From assembly GCF_002994615.1 (NCBI RefSeq), contig NZ_PVNK01000125.1, positions 1 to 64,000 on the forward strand: 64,000 nucleotides of DNA, given 5' to 3'. Numbering within the stretch: position 1 is the stretch's first letter; every line of letters begins with the position of its first letter. The DNA is from Enhygromyxa salina (GTDB taxonomy: Bacteria; Myxococcota_A; Polyangia; Nannocystales; Nannocystaceae). Below are positions 26,095 through 35,941 of this stretch, in pieces. Below the pieces are notes generated by a model. The model worked only from the letters and a program-made list of their open reading frames with translations. It was not told where the DNA came from and did no database searches. The position numbers and the translations under genes are program-made.

Positions 26095-28515
26095 ATGGAG
26101 CGCGCGTGGAGCCTGATCGTTGGACACCCACCCGGGCCGCTCGGGTGGCTGTTGCTGATCGTGTGTGTCGGCCTGGCGCTGGTCGAGCTCGCTGCCGTCG
26201 CGCGGCGCGGGCTCGCCAAACGCGCCGCGCGCACGGGCGGCGCGAGGCGAGCGCGACTCGGCGTCGCGGGGATCGTCATCCTCCGCGTGATCGCCGTGCT
26301 CGCGCTGCTCGCCGTGGTCCTCGAGATCGGCGTGCGCGTCGAGACCTTCGCGGGCAGCAGCCGCCGCGTGGTCGTGCTCATCGATCATTCGGCGAGCATG
26401 GCGCTGGCCGACAGCCCCGCCGACGCCGCCCCCGGCGAGGACGCCCGCGCGCGCTTTGATCGCGTCCGCGCGCTGTGGTCGGCCGGGGCCGAGGCCCGCG
26501 CGCGCTGGCGCGAGGACGCCGTCGACGTCGAGGTCCGGGGCTTCGCCGGGGAGGTCACGCCGCTGACCCGCGCGAGCGCCGACGCGCTCGAGCTCGAGCC
26601 GAGCGGCGGCGGCTCGGAGCTGGCCCGCGCGCTGGTCGAGCTGGCCGAGGCCGACGCGGGCGAGGGCGCGCCGCTGGCTGGCGTCGTCGTGATCTCCGAC
26701 GGCCTCGTCAGCCACGAGCGCGCGAGCGCCGAGCACCTCCAGGACATCGTCGACTCGCTCGCGGTCCCGGTCACGACCGTGGCCGCCGGGGGTCCGACGA
26801 TCCGCGACGTCTCGATCGCCGCGCTCCACGTCGGGGAGTTCGCCTTCGTCGAGAACGTGACCGAGTTCTCGGCCGAGCTCGTCGCCCACGGCTGCGAGGG
26901 TGAGCGGGCCGAGGTCACGCTCCTGCGCGACGGCGAGGCCGTCGCAACCCAAAAGATCCGCCTCGGCGGCGACGGCGAGCGCCGCGAGGTCAGCTTCGAG
27001 GTCGCGCCCGATCGGACCGGGCAGTTTGTCTACGAGCTTCGGGTCGCCCCGCTCGCGCGCGAGGCCAGCGCCGACAACAACCGCCGCGCGTTCGTGATCA
27101 AGGTCCTGCGCGACAAGGTCCGGGTCCTCCACGTCGCCGGGCGACCCGACTGGGACGTCCGCGCGCTGCGGACCCTGCTCAAGCGCGATCCCAACGTCGA
27201 GCTGCTGAGCTACTACATCCTCCGCGACTTCGAGGACACCGCCCGCGACGACGGGACCGCGCCCCTGAGCCTGATCGCGTTCCCGACCGAGCAGCTCTTT
27301 CGTGAGGAGCTCGGCAGCTTCGATCTGCTGGTGATGCACAATTTCGACGCCGCGGCCCACGGCGACTACCTCGGCAACGTGGCGACCTACGTGCGCGAGG
27401 GCGGGTCGCTGGTCGTGATCGGCGGCGACCTCGGGCTCGGATCCGGCGACTTCGCCGTGCCCGCGTTCACGCGCCTGATGCCGATCGACATGCGCGCGCC
27501 CCTCGACCTCGACCGCGAGCCCTTCGCGCCCAGGCTGACCGAGTCCGGCCGCCGCCACCCGATCACCGCGTGGCTGGCCGAGAGCGAGCGCGGCGACTGG
27601 CGCGGGCTCCCGGCCCTCGACAGCTTCAACCCGGCCCACTACGCCCGCCACGGCGCCGAGGTCGACGCGACCGCCCTGCTCGTCCACCCCGGGCGCCACA
27701 CCACCGACTCCAAGCAAATGCCGCTGCTCGCCGTCGCCGAGCCCGGCAAGGGCCGGGTCGTGACCCTGACCACCGGCTCGACCTGGCGCCTCGGCTTCGC
27801 CCCCGATCTCCCGCTGATCGACGGCGCGCGCCCCTATGACCTGCTCTGGCTCGGGGCGATCCGCTGGCTGCTGCGCGACGCCTCGGCCGAGCGCCTCGTG
27901 CTCGAGATCGACCAGGCCGAGCACGCCCTCGGCGAGCCCATCGAGCTCTCGGTTCGGACCCTCTCGGCCAGCTACGCGCCCGAGCCCGGCGTCGAGGTCG
28001 AGTTTGACATCCGCGCGCTGGATCCCGAGCGCGCCGCCGAGCCGGCCGTCGCCGCGGCGCGCCTGACGACCGACGGCCTCGGCCGGGCCTCGACCAGCAT
28101 CGAGGCCCTGCCCGCCGGGGCCTATCAAGCCGAGGCCTGGCGGGCCGACGCGCCGCCGCGCAGCGACGACGCCGAGGGTGAACGCGACGCTGACGGCGCC
28201 CCGAAGCTCGGCCAGGCGGCGCGCCGGGTGTTCCTGGTCGGCGGCGGCGGTCGCGAGCTCGCCCTCGTTGACGCCGACCCCGGGACCGCGCTGCTGCGGG
28301 ACCTCGCCGCGCGCAGCGGCGGCGAGTTCGTCGACGCCGTCGACGGCGACGAGCTGCCCAACAAGCTGCCGATCGCCGCGCTCGACCAGCTCGATCGCCG
28401 CGCGAGCGGACGCGAAGACGTCCCGCTGTGGGATGGCTGGCTGACCTTGCTGATTGCGATCGGCGCCTTCGGTGGCGAGTGGATCCTGCGCCGGCGCGTC
28501 GGTGGGCTGGGGTGA
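26095..28515 (+). CDS. Large membrane protein with VWA-like and glutamine-amidotransferase-like domains
   Basis: 806 residues. Two membrane segments at the N-terminus (WLLLIVCVGLALVELAAV; IVILRVIAVLALLAVVLEI), then a von Willebrand A-like domain with MIDAS-type DHSASM near residue 98 and VVVISDGL, a beta domain, then a class I amidotransferase-like region (KVRVLHVAGRPDWDVRAL, MHNFDAAAHGDYLGNVATYV, EGGSLVVIGGDLGLGSG), another beta domain, and a C-terminal membrane segment (LTLLIAIGAFGGEWILRRR). This architecture is typical of membrane proteins linked to MoxR ATPases, although no MoxR gene is in view. ATG 26095. Role possibly in envelope assembly or sensing; not established. Confidence 0.75.
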   Translation: MERAWSLIVGHPPGPLGWLLLIVCVGLALVELAAVARRGLAKRAARTGGARRARLGVAGIVILRVIAVLALLAVVLEIGVRVETFAGSSRRVVVLIDHSASMALADSPADAAPGEDARARFDRVRALWSAGAEARARWREDAVDVEVRGFAGEVTPLTRASADALELEPSGGGSELARALVELAEADAGEGAPLAGVVVISDGLVSHERASAEHLQDIVDSLAVPVTTVAAGGPTIRDVSIAALHVGEFAFVENVTEFSAELVAHGCEGERAEVTLLRDGEAVATQKIRLGGDGERREVSFEVAPDRTGQFVYELRVAPLAREASADNNRRAFVIKVLRDKVRVLHVAGRPDWDVRALRTLLKRDPNVELLSYYILRDFEDTARDDGTAPLSLIAFPTEQLFREELGSFDLLVMHNFDAAAHGDYLGNVATYVREGGSLVVIGGDLGLGSGDFAVPAFTRLMPIDMRAPLDLDREPFAPRLTESGRRHPITAWLAESERGDWRGLPALDSFNPAHYARHGAEVDATALLVHPGRHTTDSKQMPLLAVAEPGKGRVVTLTTGSTWRLGFAPDLPLIDGARPYDLLWLGAIRWLLRDASAERLVLEIDQAEHALGEPIELSVRTLSASYAPEPGVEVEFDIRALDPERAAEPAVAAARLTTDGLGRASTSIEALPAGAYQAEAWRADAPPRSDDAEGERDADGAPKLGQAARRVFLVGGGGRELALVDADPGTALLRDLAARSGGEFVDAVDGDELPNKLPIAALDQLDRRASGREDVPLWDGWLTLLIAIGAFGGEWILRRRVGGLG

Positions 28516-28536
28516 GCTACGCAACCCTCTGCGTGG

Positions 28537-28554
28537 GCCCCTGAAGGGGGCTTT
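28537..28554 (+). terminator. Short stem-loop with TTT after the VWA gene
   Basis: GCCCC-TGAAG-GGGGC hairpin (28537-28551) followed by TTT, 22 bases after the stop. Weak tail, so only a candidate. Confidence 0.4.
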
Positions 28555-28607
28555 GACGCGAGCTCTCGGTGACAACGGTAGGAGGGGCTCCAAACAGGTC
28601 GTTGTTC

Positions 28608-28641
28608 TAGCAGCCCGGGCTGCTAGCACCCCGGGCTGCTA
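28608..28641. repeat. Terminal relics of the TAGCAGCCC element
   Basis: Perfect 18-bp palindrome TAGCAGCCCGGGCTGCTA (28608-28625) immediately followed by a second half-end CACCCCGGGCTGCTA (to 28641). The outer CTA gives the stop codon TAG of the minus-strand gene at 28641-28639. Confidence 0.75.
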
Positions 28642-29166
28642 GTCAATCGTGCGTCGGAATGCGTCAATTCCCCCAATGACAAGATCGGGGTCGACGACCA
28701 CGTCTTCATCGTAGGAGCGCTCGATCGCCCAGTAGAGCGCTTTTTCGATATCGCTGGTGACCATACTCGGTATTGCGAGGCGGTCGAAGTACATCGTGAA
28801 CAGCTCGGCGCGCTCCTCGAGCCCGGGCGGCACCGTGAGGGCGATACCAATCGTGGTCTTGGCCGTCATCCCGATGTTCTTCTCGACCCACGCCCCGCAT
28901 AGCTTGCGCTGCTCCGCGGTCAGGCCCGCAAAACGACGCATGTCGACGACCTCGACCCATAGCGCCCCCGAGCTGAGCTGCTCCAGTTTGAAGTCGCGTT
29001 CCGCGGCGAGAAACTCGCCGAGTTCGTCGTCGGTGATGCAATCGACTTGGCGCAGCACTCTGATCGGCGCGAGCTTGTCGTTGATGGTCACGAACTTCAT
29101 GTCGACTCCGTCCACGCTCTCTGGCGTGATTTTGATTACGCTATCATCTTCAAGTGGTATGTCCAT
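28639..29166 (-). CDS. Soluble protein of unknown function, possibly STAS-like
   Basis: 175 residues, no signal or membrane part, lower G+C than its neighbours. The middle segment (ALWVEVVDMRRFAGLTAEQR) followed by a helix and IGIALTVPPGLEERAELF has an alternating beta-alpha pattern like STAS/SpoIIAA-type proteins; this is a fold guess only. Start ATG 29166 has AGTAAT six bases upstream. The stop codon TAG is part of an element end (TAGCAGCCCGGG), so the original C-terminus may have been trimmed or replaced when the element inserted. Confidence 0.6.
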   Translation of the reverse strand: MDIPLEDDSVIKITPESVDGVDMKFVTINDKLAPIRVLRQVDCITDDELGEFLAAERDFKLEQLSSGALWVEVVDMRRFAGLTAEQRKLCGAWVEKNIGMTAKTTIGIALTVPPGLEERAELFTMYFDRLAIPSMVTSDIEKALYWAIERSYDEDVVVDPDLVIGGIDAFRRTID

Positions 29167-29392
29167 TCAAAAATTACTAAGCGGGGCGGTGCGAGGGCTG
29201 CGCCTCCTCGAGCTTGGGATCGCGTTCTAGCCGGCCCGTTCGGCATCTGAACGATGATCACGGCAAGCTAGTATCCATATTTAGAATAGTGGCACTGCCC
29301 GACATCGCGAAACTTGCGCGGTCGAACTGCAAATGGGGTATCCAGGAACACGCCCAACTCGGATGATGGCGGGGACCGGCGCGTTTGGCTCC

Positions 29393-29503
29393 TAGCAGCC
29401 CGTGGTGCAATGCATCGTGTCACCTCGCGCCGGAATCTTCGCCGAGGGCGCGAAGCCAAAACGCCAAGCGAGGCGGCGCAAGGCATTGCACCACGGGCTG
29501 CTA
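29393..29503. mobile_element. Palindromic MITE-like element, internal-deletion copy A (111 bp)
   Basis: Begins TAGCAGCCCGTGGTGCAATG and ends in its reverse complement, with 21-bp perfect terminal inverted repeats. Identical in layout to copy B except for a 53-bp internal deletion between AAAACGCC and AAGCGAGG. It abuts copy B, sharing CTAG. Confidence 0.8.
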
Positions 29504-29665
29504 GCAGCCCGTGGTGCAATGCATCGTGTCGCCTCGCGCCGGAATTTGCGTCGAGGGCGCGAAGCCAAAACGCCGCTGTACCGGGCGTACTGCAAGTTTT
29601 GGCGACAAAGCCCTCGGCGAAAAGGCCAAGCGAGGCGGCGCGAGGCATTGCACCACGGGCTGCTA
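29502..29665. mobile_element. Palindromic MITE-like element, full copy B (164 bp)
   Basis: 21-bp perfect terminal inverted repeats extended to about 36 bp with a few mismatches; internal arms CCAAAAC and GTTTTGG are also complementary, so the whole element can fold as one hairpin. The inverted form of copy C at 50.4 kb is the same length with very few differences. No ORF for a transposase; non-autonomous. Confidence 0.85.
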
Positions 29666-29741
29666 GACACGCGAGGTCACAAAACGCCCGACCGCAGCGA
29701 GCGAAAGTGGGTCACCGCGAGCGGCCGCCATTCGCGGTCGG

Positions 29742-30431
29742 TCACGCAGGCGGCGGCAGCTGGCCCCGCGCGAAGGACATCGTCGCAGACTCGGACAACC
29801 CGAGCTTGGTCCGGACCTGCTCGAGCATGGCCCGCTCCTCGTCGGCGACGTGACCGTCGGACGCGGCGATCTCGGCGAGGTAGCCGAAGACCAGGGACTT
29901 CTCCTTGTCCTCGAGGATCTGCGCGAGCAGGTGGGCCAATTCCGCCACCCCCGGGAGGTCCTTGTGGTTGGCCATGACCCTGAAGAAGTCGTCGGCGGCG
30001 AACTCGGCGAAGAGCTGGCGACCGACCTCGATCGCGATAGCGACCTCCTCGTCTTCGACCTTGCCGTCGGCCGCGATCATTGCGGCCGCGAGGCCGTAGG
30101 CGACGCGGAGTGGATCGACCGCCATCCCCTCGCCAGGGATCCCAGCCTGCTCGAGCGCGCGCTCGACCCCGGACTCATCGGACCGGACCAACAAGCCTCG
30201 GACCGCGCCGTAGGTGATCATGACTGGGTTGAGGACCACCGCGGTCACGCTGAACCACCCGACCAGCGACGAGACCCCGACCTCCTTGTAGATCGATCGC
30301 CGCACGCAGCGGCGGCAGCCCATGAACTTCTTCACACCCAGCGTGTAGGCCACGACCCTACCGCGGACGTAGGGGATCGTTGCGACGGTCTCGATGTCGC
30401 GCTCGTTGCAGTAGGGGCAGATGCGGCTCAT
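29742..30431 (-). CDS. Zinc-ribbon plus TerB-like domain membrane protein
   Basis: 229 residues. The N-terminus has a treble-clef/zinc-ribbon-like pair CPYC and CRRC (residues 5-8 and about 40-43). Two hydrophobic stretches follow (VGWFSVTAVVLNPVMITYGA region). From about residue 105 is a TerB-like all-helical domain: YGLAAAMIAADGKVEDEE and YLAEIAASDGHVADEERAM, the two acidic DG.v...E motifs that form the metal site in TerB/DjlA-type domains. Likely a metal- or stress-linked membrane protein; substrate unknown. ATG 30431 chosen; upstream is a strong hairpin that could act as attenuator. Confidence 0.75.
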   Translation of the reverse strand: MSRICPYCNERDIETVATIPYVRGRVVAYTLGVKKFMGCRRCVRRSIYKEVGVSSLVGWFSVTAVVLNPVMITYGAVRGLLVRSDESGVERALEQAGIPGEGMAVDPLRVAYGLAAAMIAADGKVEDEEVAIAIEVGRQLFAEFAADDFFRVMANHKDLPGVAELAHLLAQILEDKEKSLVFGYLAEIAASDGHVADEERAMLEQVRTKLGLSESATMSFARGQLPPPA

Positions 30432-30490
30432 CGCGGGCTCTGGTCGACGGTGGTGGGCCGAATTCGCCCAGCCAACGGCCGTGGCGAACG

Positions 30491-30526
30491 ATAAAAACAA
30501 ACGAGCCTCCTTCCAAGGGGGCTCGT
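30491..30526 (-). terminator. Intrinsic terminator-like hairpin in the leader of the TerB-like gene
   Basis: 30501-30526 folds as a 12-bp stem (one G-T pair) with a 2-nt loop; on the minus strand it is followed by TTGTTTTTAT (30500-30491). It sits between the divergent genes, 60 bp upstream of ATG 30431, so on the minus strand it would act as an attenuator or stop antisense transcription. Confidence 0.5.
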
Positions 30527-30585
30527 GCAGCGGCCCTGCGCGGCAGAGTTGCTGACGCCTGAGGGGGTCTGAGACAGTCATGTCC

Positions 30586-32322
30586 ATGGCCCGTCCGCGT
30601 CCCCTGCTCCTCGCCCTGCCCCTCCTTTCGCTCGCCACCCTGGCCTGCGCGGACGACGGCGGAGGGGATGAGCTCAACGAGGGCGAGACCGGCGACATCG
30701 ACGCAGACGCCGGGGACGGCGATGGCGATGGCGACTCCGGCGATGGCGACTCCGGCGATGGCGACTCCGGCGATGGCGACTCCGGCGATGGCGATGGCGA
30801 TGGCGATGGCGACGGCGATGGTGACCCTGGCGACGGCGATGGCGACTCCGGCGATGGCGACGGCGACGCCGGTCTCACCGTCGAGCTCCTGCTCAACAGC
30901 GACGTGATCCTCGAGGCCAACAACGATGGCGCGCTCACGGCCGCGTGCGTGCTGTTCGAGAACGGGCTCCCGGCCGCCGTCCAGCCCAGCTTCGAGTACA
31001 CGCTGACCCCGGCCGAGGGCACGATCGACAACGGCGACAGCTGGGCCTTCGAGTCCTTCGGCACCCCGACGATCGGGTGCAGCACGCAGGTCGACAACGA
31101 GGAGCTGTCGAGCGAGCGCGAGATCGCCGTCCTCAACGACGCCATCGACGCGCGCCTCGCAGACCTCGGCGCGGCCCTCGGCACCAGCGCCTCGGGCCTC
31201 GCCGCGGTCCTCGCGGCAGACGGCGGCGAGGACCAGCTGCTGGTCGACGCGATCGCCGAGCTCGCGACCGTCGAGCCCGCGCTCGCCGACGCCGAGCTCG
31301 ATCTCGCCGGGCTCGACGATGTCCTCGTCCCGCTGCCCGGCGGGTACCCGAGCGCCGCCGCCCTCGACAACGCCGGGATCCTCGCCAACGCCGACGACGA
31401 CGCCCTCGGCGCCGCGCTCGCCGAGGTCGACGCGGCCCTCGACGCGCTCGCGGCGACCTACGCGGGCTTCACCCCCCAGGTCGAGCCGAGCGAGGACGAC
31501 CTCGCCGCGCTCGAGGCCGCGGGCGCGACCCTCGACGCGGCCCTCAGCAACGCGAGGGCGCTCGAGCCCACCGCCCACGGCTGGCTCGCCAATCGCCAGA
31601 CCCTCGCGCTCTCGACCCGCGACCACCTCGCCCCGGCGCTGGTGGCGGTCAACAACTACGTGATCGGCCGGGCCGAGGCCGAGGGCGAGGGCCTGTTTGG
31701 CATCGCGCCGCCAGACCCGGTCCTGACCCCGAAGTTCGGCCTGCTCGGGCTGACCCTGGGCATGTTCAACCAGAGCTACATCCGCGTGAAGCTGGTCAAC
31801 GAGTGGTACGGCGACACGATCAAGGAGCTCGACAAGAGCATCAACAACCTGATCTTGTCCGAGCTCATCGACTACCTGCTCCCGCCCAACCCCGACGGAC
31901 CGGTGATCGAGCTGTTCAGCGCCAGCGCGGCCGTCGGGTTCGCGGTCCCGGGCTACGACACCTGGGCCTACGGCTCAAACTTCAACTCCGACCCGGACTA
32001 TAACCTGTTCATCATCCTCGGCGACCAGTGGCAGGGTGTCGTCGATCAAATCCTCGGGGCCTGCGGCGTGTCCGAGGACAACTCGGTGCCCGAGAACATC
32101 GAGGCCATGAACGACTGCATCGAGCAGGTCGAGATGGCCGTCGACTCGGCGATCAACTACTCGATCGACGTGGTCGATCCGGGCCTGCTCGGCGACCAGG
32201 ACGTCCACATCGGGCCCTTCCCCGAGGTCTGCGAGGGCTTCTTGCCCGTCGCAACCCTGGTCATCCCGGTCAACCTCGCGGTCGGCCGCGGCCCGACCTG
32301 GCAGACCAACTGCCTGCCCTGA
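30586..32322 (+). CDS. Large GD-linker lipoprotein of unknown function
   Basis: About 578 residues. Signal peptide with lipobox LATLAC, an acidic spacer, then a GDGD/GDS linker of about 65 residues, then a mature part of about 480 residues. The mature part starts with a beta domain (LTVELLLNSDVILEANNDG) and a large Ala/Leu-rich helical domain, and ends in a region with YDTWAYGSNFNSDPDYNLF and several cysteines. No enzymatic motif recognised. ATG 30586 is favoured over 30580 because GACAGT lies 7 nt upstream. Surface lipoprotein inferred. Confidence 0.7.
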   Translation: MARPRPLLLALPLLSLATLACADDGGGDELNEGETGDIDADAGDGDGDGDSGDGDSGDGDSGDGDSGDGDGDGDGDGDGDPGDGDGDSGDGDGDAGLTVELLLNSDVILEANNDGALTAACVLFENGLPAAVQPSFEYTLTPAEGTIDNGDSWAFESFGTPTIGCSTQVDNEELSSEREIAVLNDAIDARLADLGAALGTSASGLAAVLAADGGEDQLLVDAIAELATVEPALADAELDLAGLDDVLVPLPGGYPSAAALDNAGILANADDDALGAALAEVDAALDALAATYAGFTPQVEPSEDDLAALEAAGATLDAALSNARALEPTAHGWLANRQTLALSTRDHLAPALVAVNNYVIGRAEAEGEGLFGIAPPDPVLTPKFGLLGLTLGMFNQSYIRVKLVNEWYGDTIKELDKSINNLILSELIDYLLPPNPDGPVIELFSASAAVGFAVPGYDTWAYGSNFNSDPDYNLFIILGDQWQGVVDQILGACGVSEDNSVPENIEAMNDCIEQVEMAVDSAINYSIDVVDPGLLGDQDVHIGPFPEVCEGFLPVATLVIPVNLAVGRGPTWQTNCLP

Positions 32323-32328
32323 TCCGCG

Positions 32329-32373
32329 CGACAAATTTAAAGACACCGGACCGCCATCGGCAGCCCGGTGTCT
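32329..32373 (-). terminator. Terminator between convergent lipoprotein genes
   Basis: 9-bp stem AGACACCGG/CCGGTGTCT (32341-32349, 32365-32373) with a 15-nt loop; on the minus strand it is followed by TTAAATTTGT. It ends the minus-strand DUF4397 lipoprotein gene and may also serve the plus-strand gene. Confidence 0.6.
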
Positions 32374-32404
32374 CGCGCGAGAGTCGCTGACCTTTGTCGG
32401 CCGC

Positions 32405-33940
<1,536 letters not shown>

Positions 33941-33946
33941 CCGGCG

Positions 33947-33975
33947 AGTATCGGAGAACCCAGGCCCCAGGACAA
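33947..33975 (-). promoter_or_regulatory. Sigma70-type promoter, leaderless, of the DUF4397 lipoprotein
   Basis: Minus strand: TTGTCC (33975-33970), 17 nt, GATACT (33952-33947), 6 nt, ATG 33940. Confidence 0.55.
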
Positions 33976-33997
33976 GGTACGGCGACTGAGTGGCCGC

Positions 33998-35752
33998 TCA
34001 AATTGCGACAGTGATCTTCACACCTGGCTCGGCGAAGACTGCTTTTGGTCCCCCAGGACCATCGACGACCGCCAGCCCAGGCACCCCCAGCTCGATCTCG
34101 TGCTGTGACCCGCCCGCGACCTTGACCACGTGCTCTCGCTTGGGCCCGGTGACCTTGACCTCGAGCTCACCGCTCTCGTCCCGCTTCAAGACCAAGATCG
34201 CCTTGTCAGCCTTGTCGGAGGGCGCCAGTTCGGCGTCGTAGGGGTAGAATTCCGAGATCCTCTGCTCGAGCGCGTCGAGGCGGGTCCCAAAGGCTGGCAT
34301 CCGCAGGTAGTCGCGGGCCTGAGCGTCATCGTACTGCGACCGGATGAGGTGCAGCTGGGCGAGGGCGCGGCCGTAGTAGTTGATGCGGCCCTTGGGATAG
34401 CTGTAGGTCCCGAGCTCCCGGTAGCGCTCGTACCAGGCCTTCTTGAGCCCCTCGAACCGGGTCTCGGCCTCCAACTCGGCCCGCGCGAGCCGGGTGTCGA
34501 GGAGCTCCGGCGCGTAGCGTTCGGCGCGGCCCAAACCGGCCCGCGCGGCGGTGAACTGACCGACCGCCATCATGTTGCGGACGTAGACGAGCTCGAGCAG
34601 GGCGCGAAGGCGATCGTAGGCGGGGTCACCCTCCCACGCGACGAGCAGCTTGCGCGCGCTGCTGGTGCTGCGCGCGGCCGTAGCGATGATGTTCTGGAAG
34701 CTCAAGATCCGGTTCTCGGGCTCGAGCTCCAGGGCCTGCGCGAGGATTTTTCGTGCCGCCCCGTCCTCGTCAGCGGCGAGGTGGATCGCGGCGCGCTGCA
34801 TGAACAGGCCCATGAGGGTCTCACGCAGGGCCGCGAGATCGTCCGCGGGGATCGCCCCCTCGGCGTCGGCATAGGTCGCGAGGCCCCGCGCGGTGCCGAG
34901 CTCGTAGTCCTTGGCGTAGATCTGAAGCGAGGCCGCGTACATGCGCAAGTTGAGCTTGTCGAGGACGCGCTGGGCCGGGTCGACGCTGCGGCGGACGTCC
35001 TCGAGGTCCAAGGCCGCGTTGATCGCCGAGTCTTCGTGGTTGAGGGCGGCGTTGTAGATGACCCCGATCCGCTTGTCCCACCAGACCTGCTGGGCGCCGA
35101 CCTGATCGGGCGGCATCAGGCGCATGGCGTGGTCGAGGTAGCCGACGGCCTCGATCCCGGTCCCGTAGTGACCCTCGGTGTAGACGTCGACCTTGTTGAG
35201 GACCGTGATCGGATCGCGGTTCATGGCCAGGGCGAGGTCGAAGTCCTCGAGCGCGTCGGCGTACTCCTTGTCGCGGAGCCCGGCCTGGCCGCGCTCGAGG
35301 TAGATGACGGCGATCATGGTCTTGCACCCGCGGCAGCCCTTGCCCTCCATCAGCGTGTCGATCGCCTCGGTGAAGCGCTCGACCTTCATCAACGCCCGGG
35401 CGTAGGCGATCCGGCTCTCGTCGCGGGTCTGGTCGAGCGAGAGCGCCTCGCGGTAGTGGCCCATCGCGTCATCGGAGCGATCGGCCTCCATCAGCCGCCC
35501 GCCTCGGTTGATCAGCATGTTGATCAGCAAGGCGCGGGCCTCGCTCGAGTCCTTGCCCTTCGAGCGCATCGCGTCGCGGTACAACTCCTCGGCCCGGGCC
35601 TCGTCGCCCTCGTCGAGGGCGATCTCAGCTTCGTCGAGTTTGCTCTTGGAATTTTGAAAGTACGCGCAGCCGCTGCCGACGAGAACGAGCGTCAAGCTCA
35701 AGGTCAGCAACCCCCGCCCATTCTTCTGGGAGACCGTGTTTGCGCGCCACAT
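33998..35752 (-). CDS. Large TPR-type lipoprotein
   Basis: 584 residues. Signal peptide (GLLTLSLTLVLVGSGC) with lipobox VGSGC. The mature protein is helical, with many TPR-like pairs: LDEAEIALDEGDEARAEELY, AMGHYREALSLDQTRDESR, YADALEDFDLALAMNRDP. A C-terminal beta-rich domain of about 80 residues follows (ILVLKRDESGELEVKVTGPK). Periplasmic scaffold or outer-membrane-assembly-like protein inferred. ATG 35752 has TTGAAA-17-TATAAG ending seven bases upstream, the best promoter in the window, so the mRNA would be leaderless. The frame upstream to 35869 is then not translated. Confidence 0.75.
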   Translation of the reverse strand: MWRANTVSQKNGRGLLTLSLTLVLVGSGCAYFQNSKSKLDEAEIALDEGDEARAEELYRDAMRSKGKDSSEARALLINMLINRGGRLMEADRSDDAMGHYREALSLDQTRDESRIAYARALMKVERFTEAIDTLMEGKGCRGCKTMIAVIYLERGQAGLRDKEYADALEDFDLALAMNRDPITVLNKVDVYTEGHYGTGIEAVGYLDHAMRLMPPDQVGAQQVWWDKRIGVIYNAALNHEDSAINAALDLEDVRRSVDPAQRVLDKLNLRMYAASLQIYAKDYELGTARGLATYADAEGAIPADDLAALRETLMGLFMQRAAIHLAADEDGAARKILAQALELEPENRILSFQNIIATAARSTSSARKLLVAWEGDPAYDRLRALLELVYVRNMMAVGQFTAARAGLGRAERYAPELLDTRLARAELEAETRFEGLKKAWYERYRELGTYSYPKGRINYYGRALAQLHLIRSQYDDAQARDYLRMPAFGTRLDALEQRISEFYPYDAELAPSDKADKAILVLKRDESGELEVKVTGPKREHVVKVAGGSQHEIELGVPGLAVVDGPGGPKAVFAEPGVKITVAI

Positions 35753-35759
35753 GGCGCCC

Positions 35760-35788
35760 CTTATATCGTCGAATTTTTGGTGTTTCAA
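35760..35788 (-). promoter_or_regulatory. Strong sigma70-type promoter, leaderless, of the TPR lipoprotein
   Basis: Minus strand: TTGAAA (35788-35783), 17 nt, TATAAG (35765-35760), 7 nt, ATG 35752. Both hexamers match the consensus at five of six positions. Confidence 0.65.
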
Positions 35789-35941
35789 ATCACACCTTTG
35801 GTACGGGTTTCGTGGCGGGGCCAGTTTCGCGTTTCTGGCGCAAGTCAACCCCGAGCCGGCCCGACACACGGCGGCTGCAAGTGCGCGAACGGGCGCGGCT
35901 CCCCTGCCCGCTCGCGCCCGTCCCCCCCGCTGATCGCCGCT

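Larger units (their letters stand above)
29167..29741. other. Intergenic region occupied by two palindromic element copies
   Basis: 575 bases with no gene I can support. 29393-29665 holds two abutting element copies (separate entries). 29167-29392 is AT-richer than its surroundings and carries only short open frames. Confidence 0.7.

Noticed and set aside
29393..29665. Possible CRISPR-like repeat array (two similar units side by side)
   Set aside because: Units are over 100 bp, palindromic and directly abutting with no spacers.
29314..29853. Open frames through the palindromic element copies
   Set aside because: They begin and end in unrelated flanks and change with the element; no conserved protein features.
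30358..31626. Minus-strand frame opposite the GD-linker lipoprotein
   Set aside because: It contains VAIA/VAVAIA repeats that are the complement of the GD-coding tract; no independent support.
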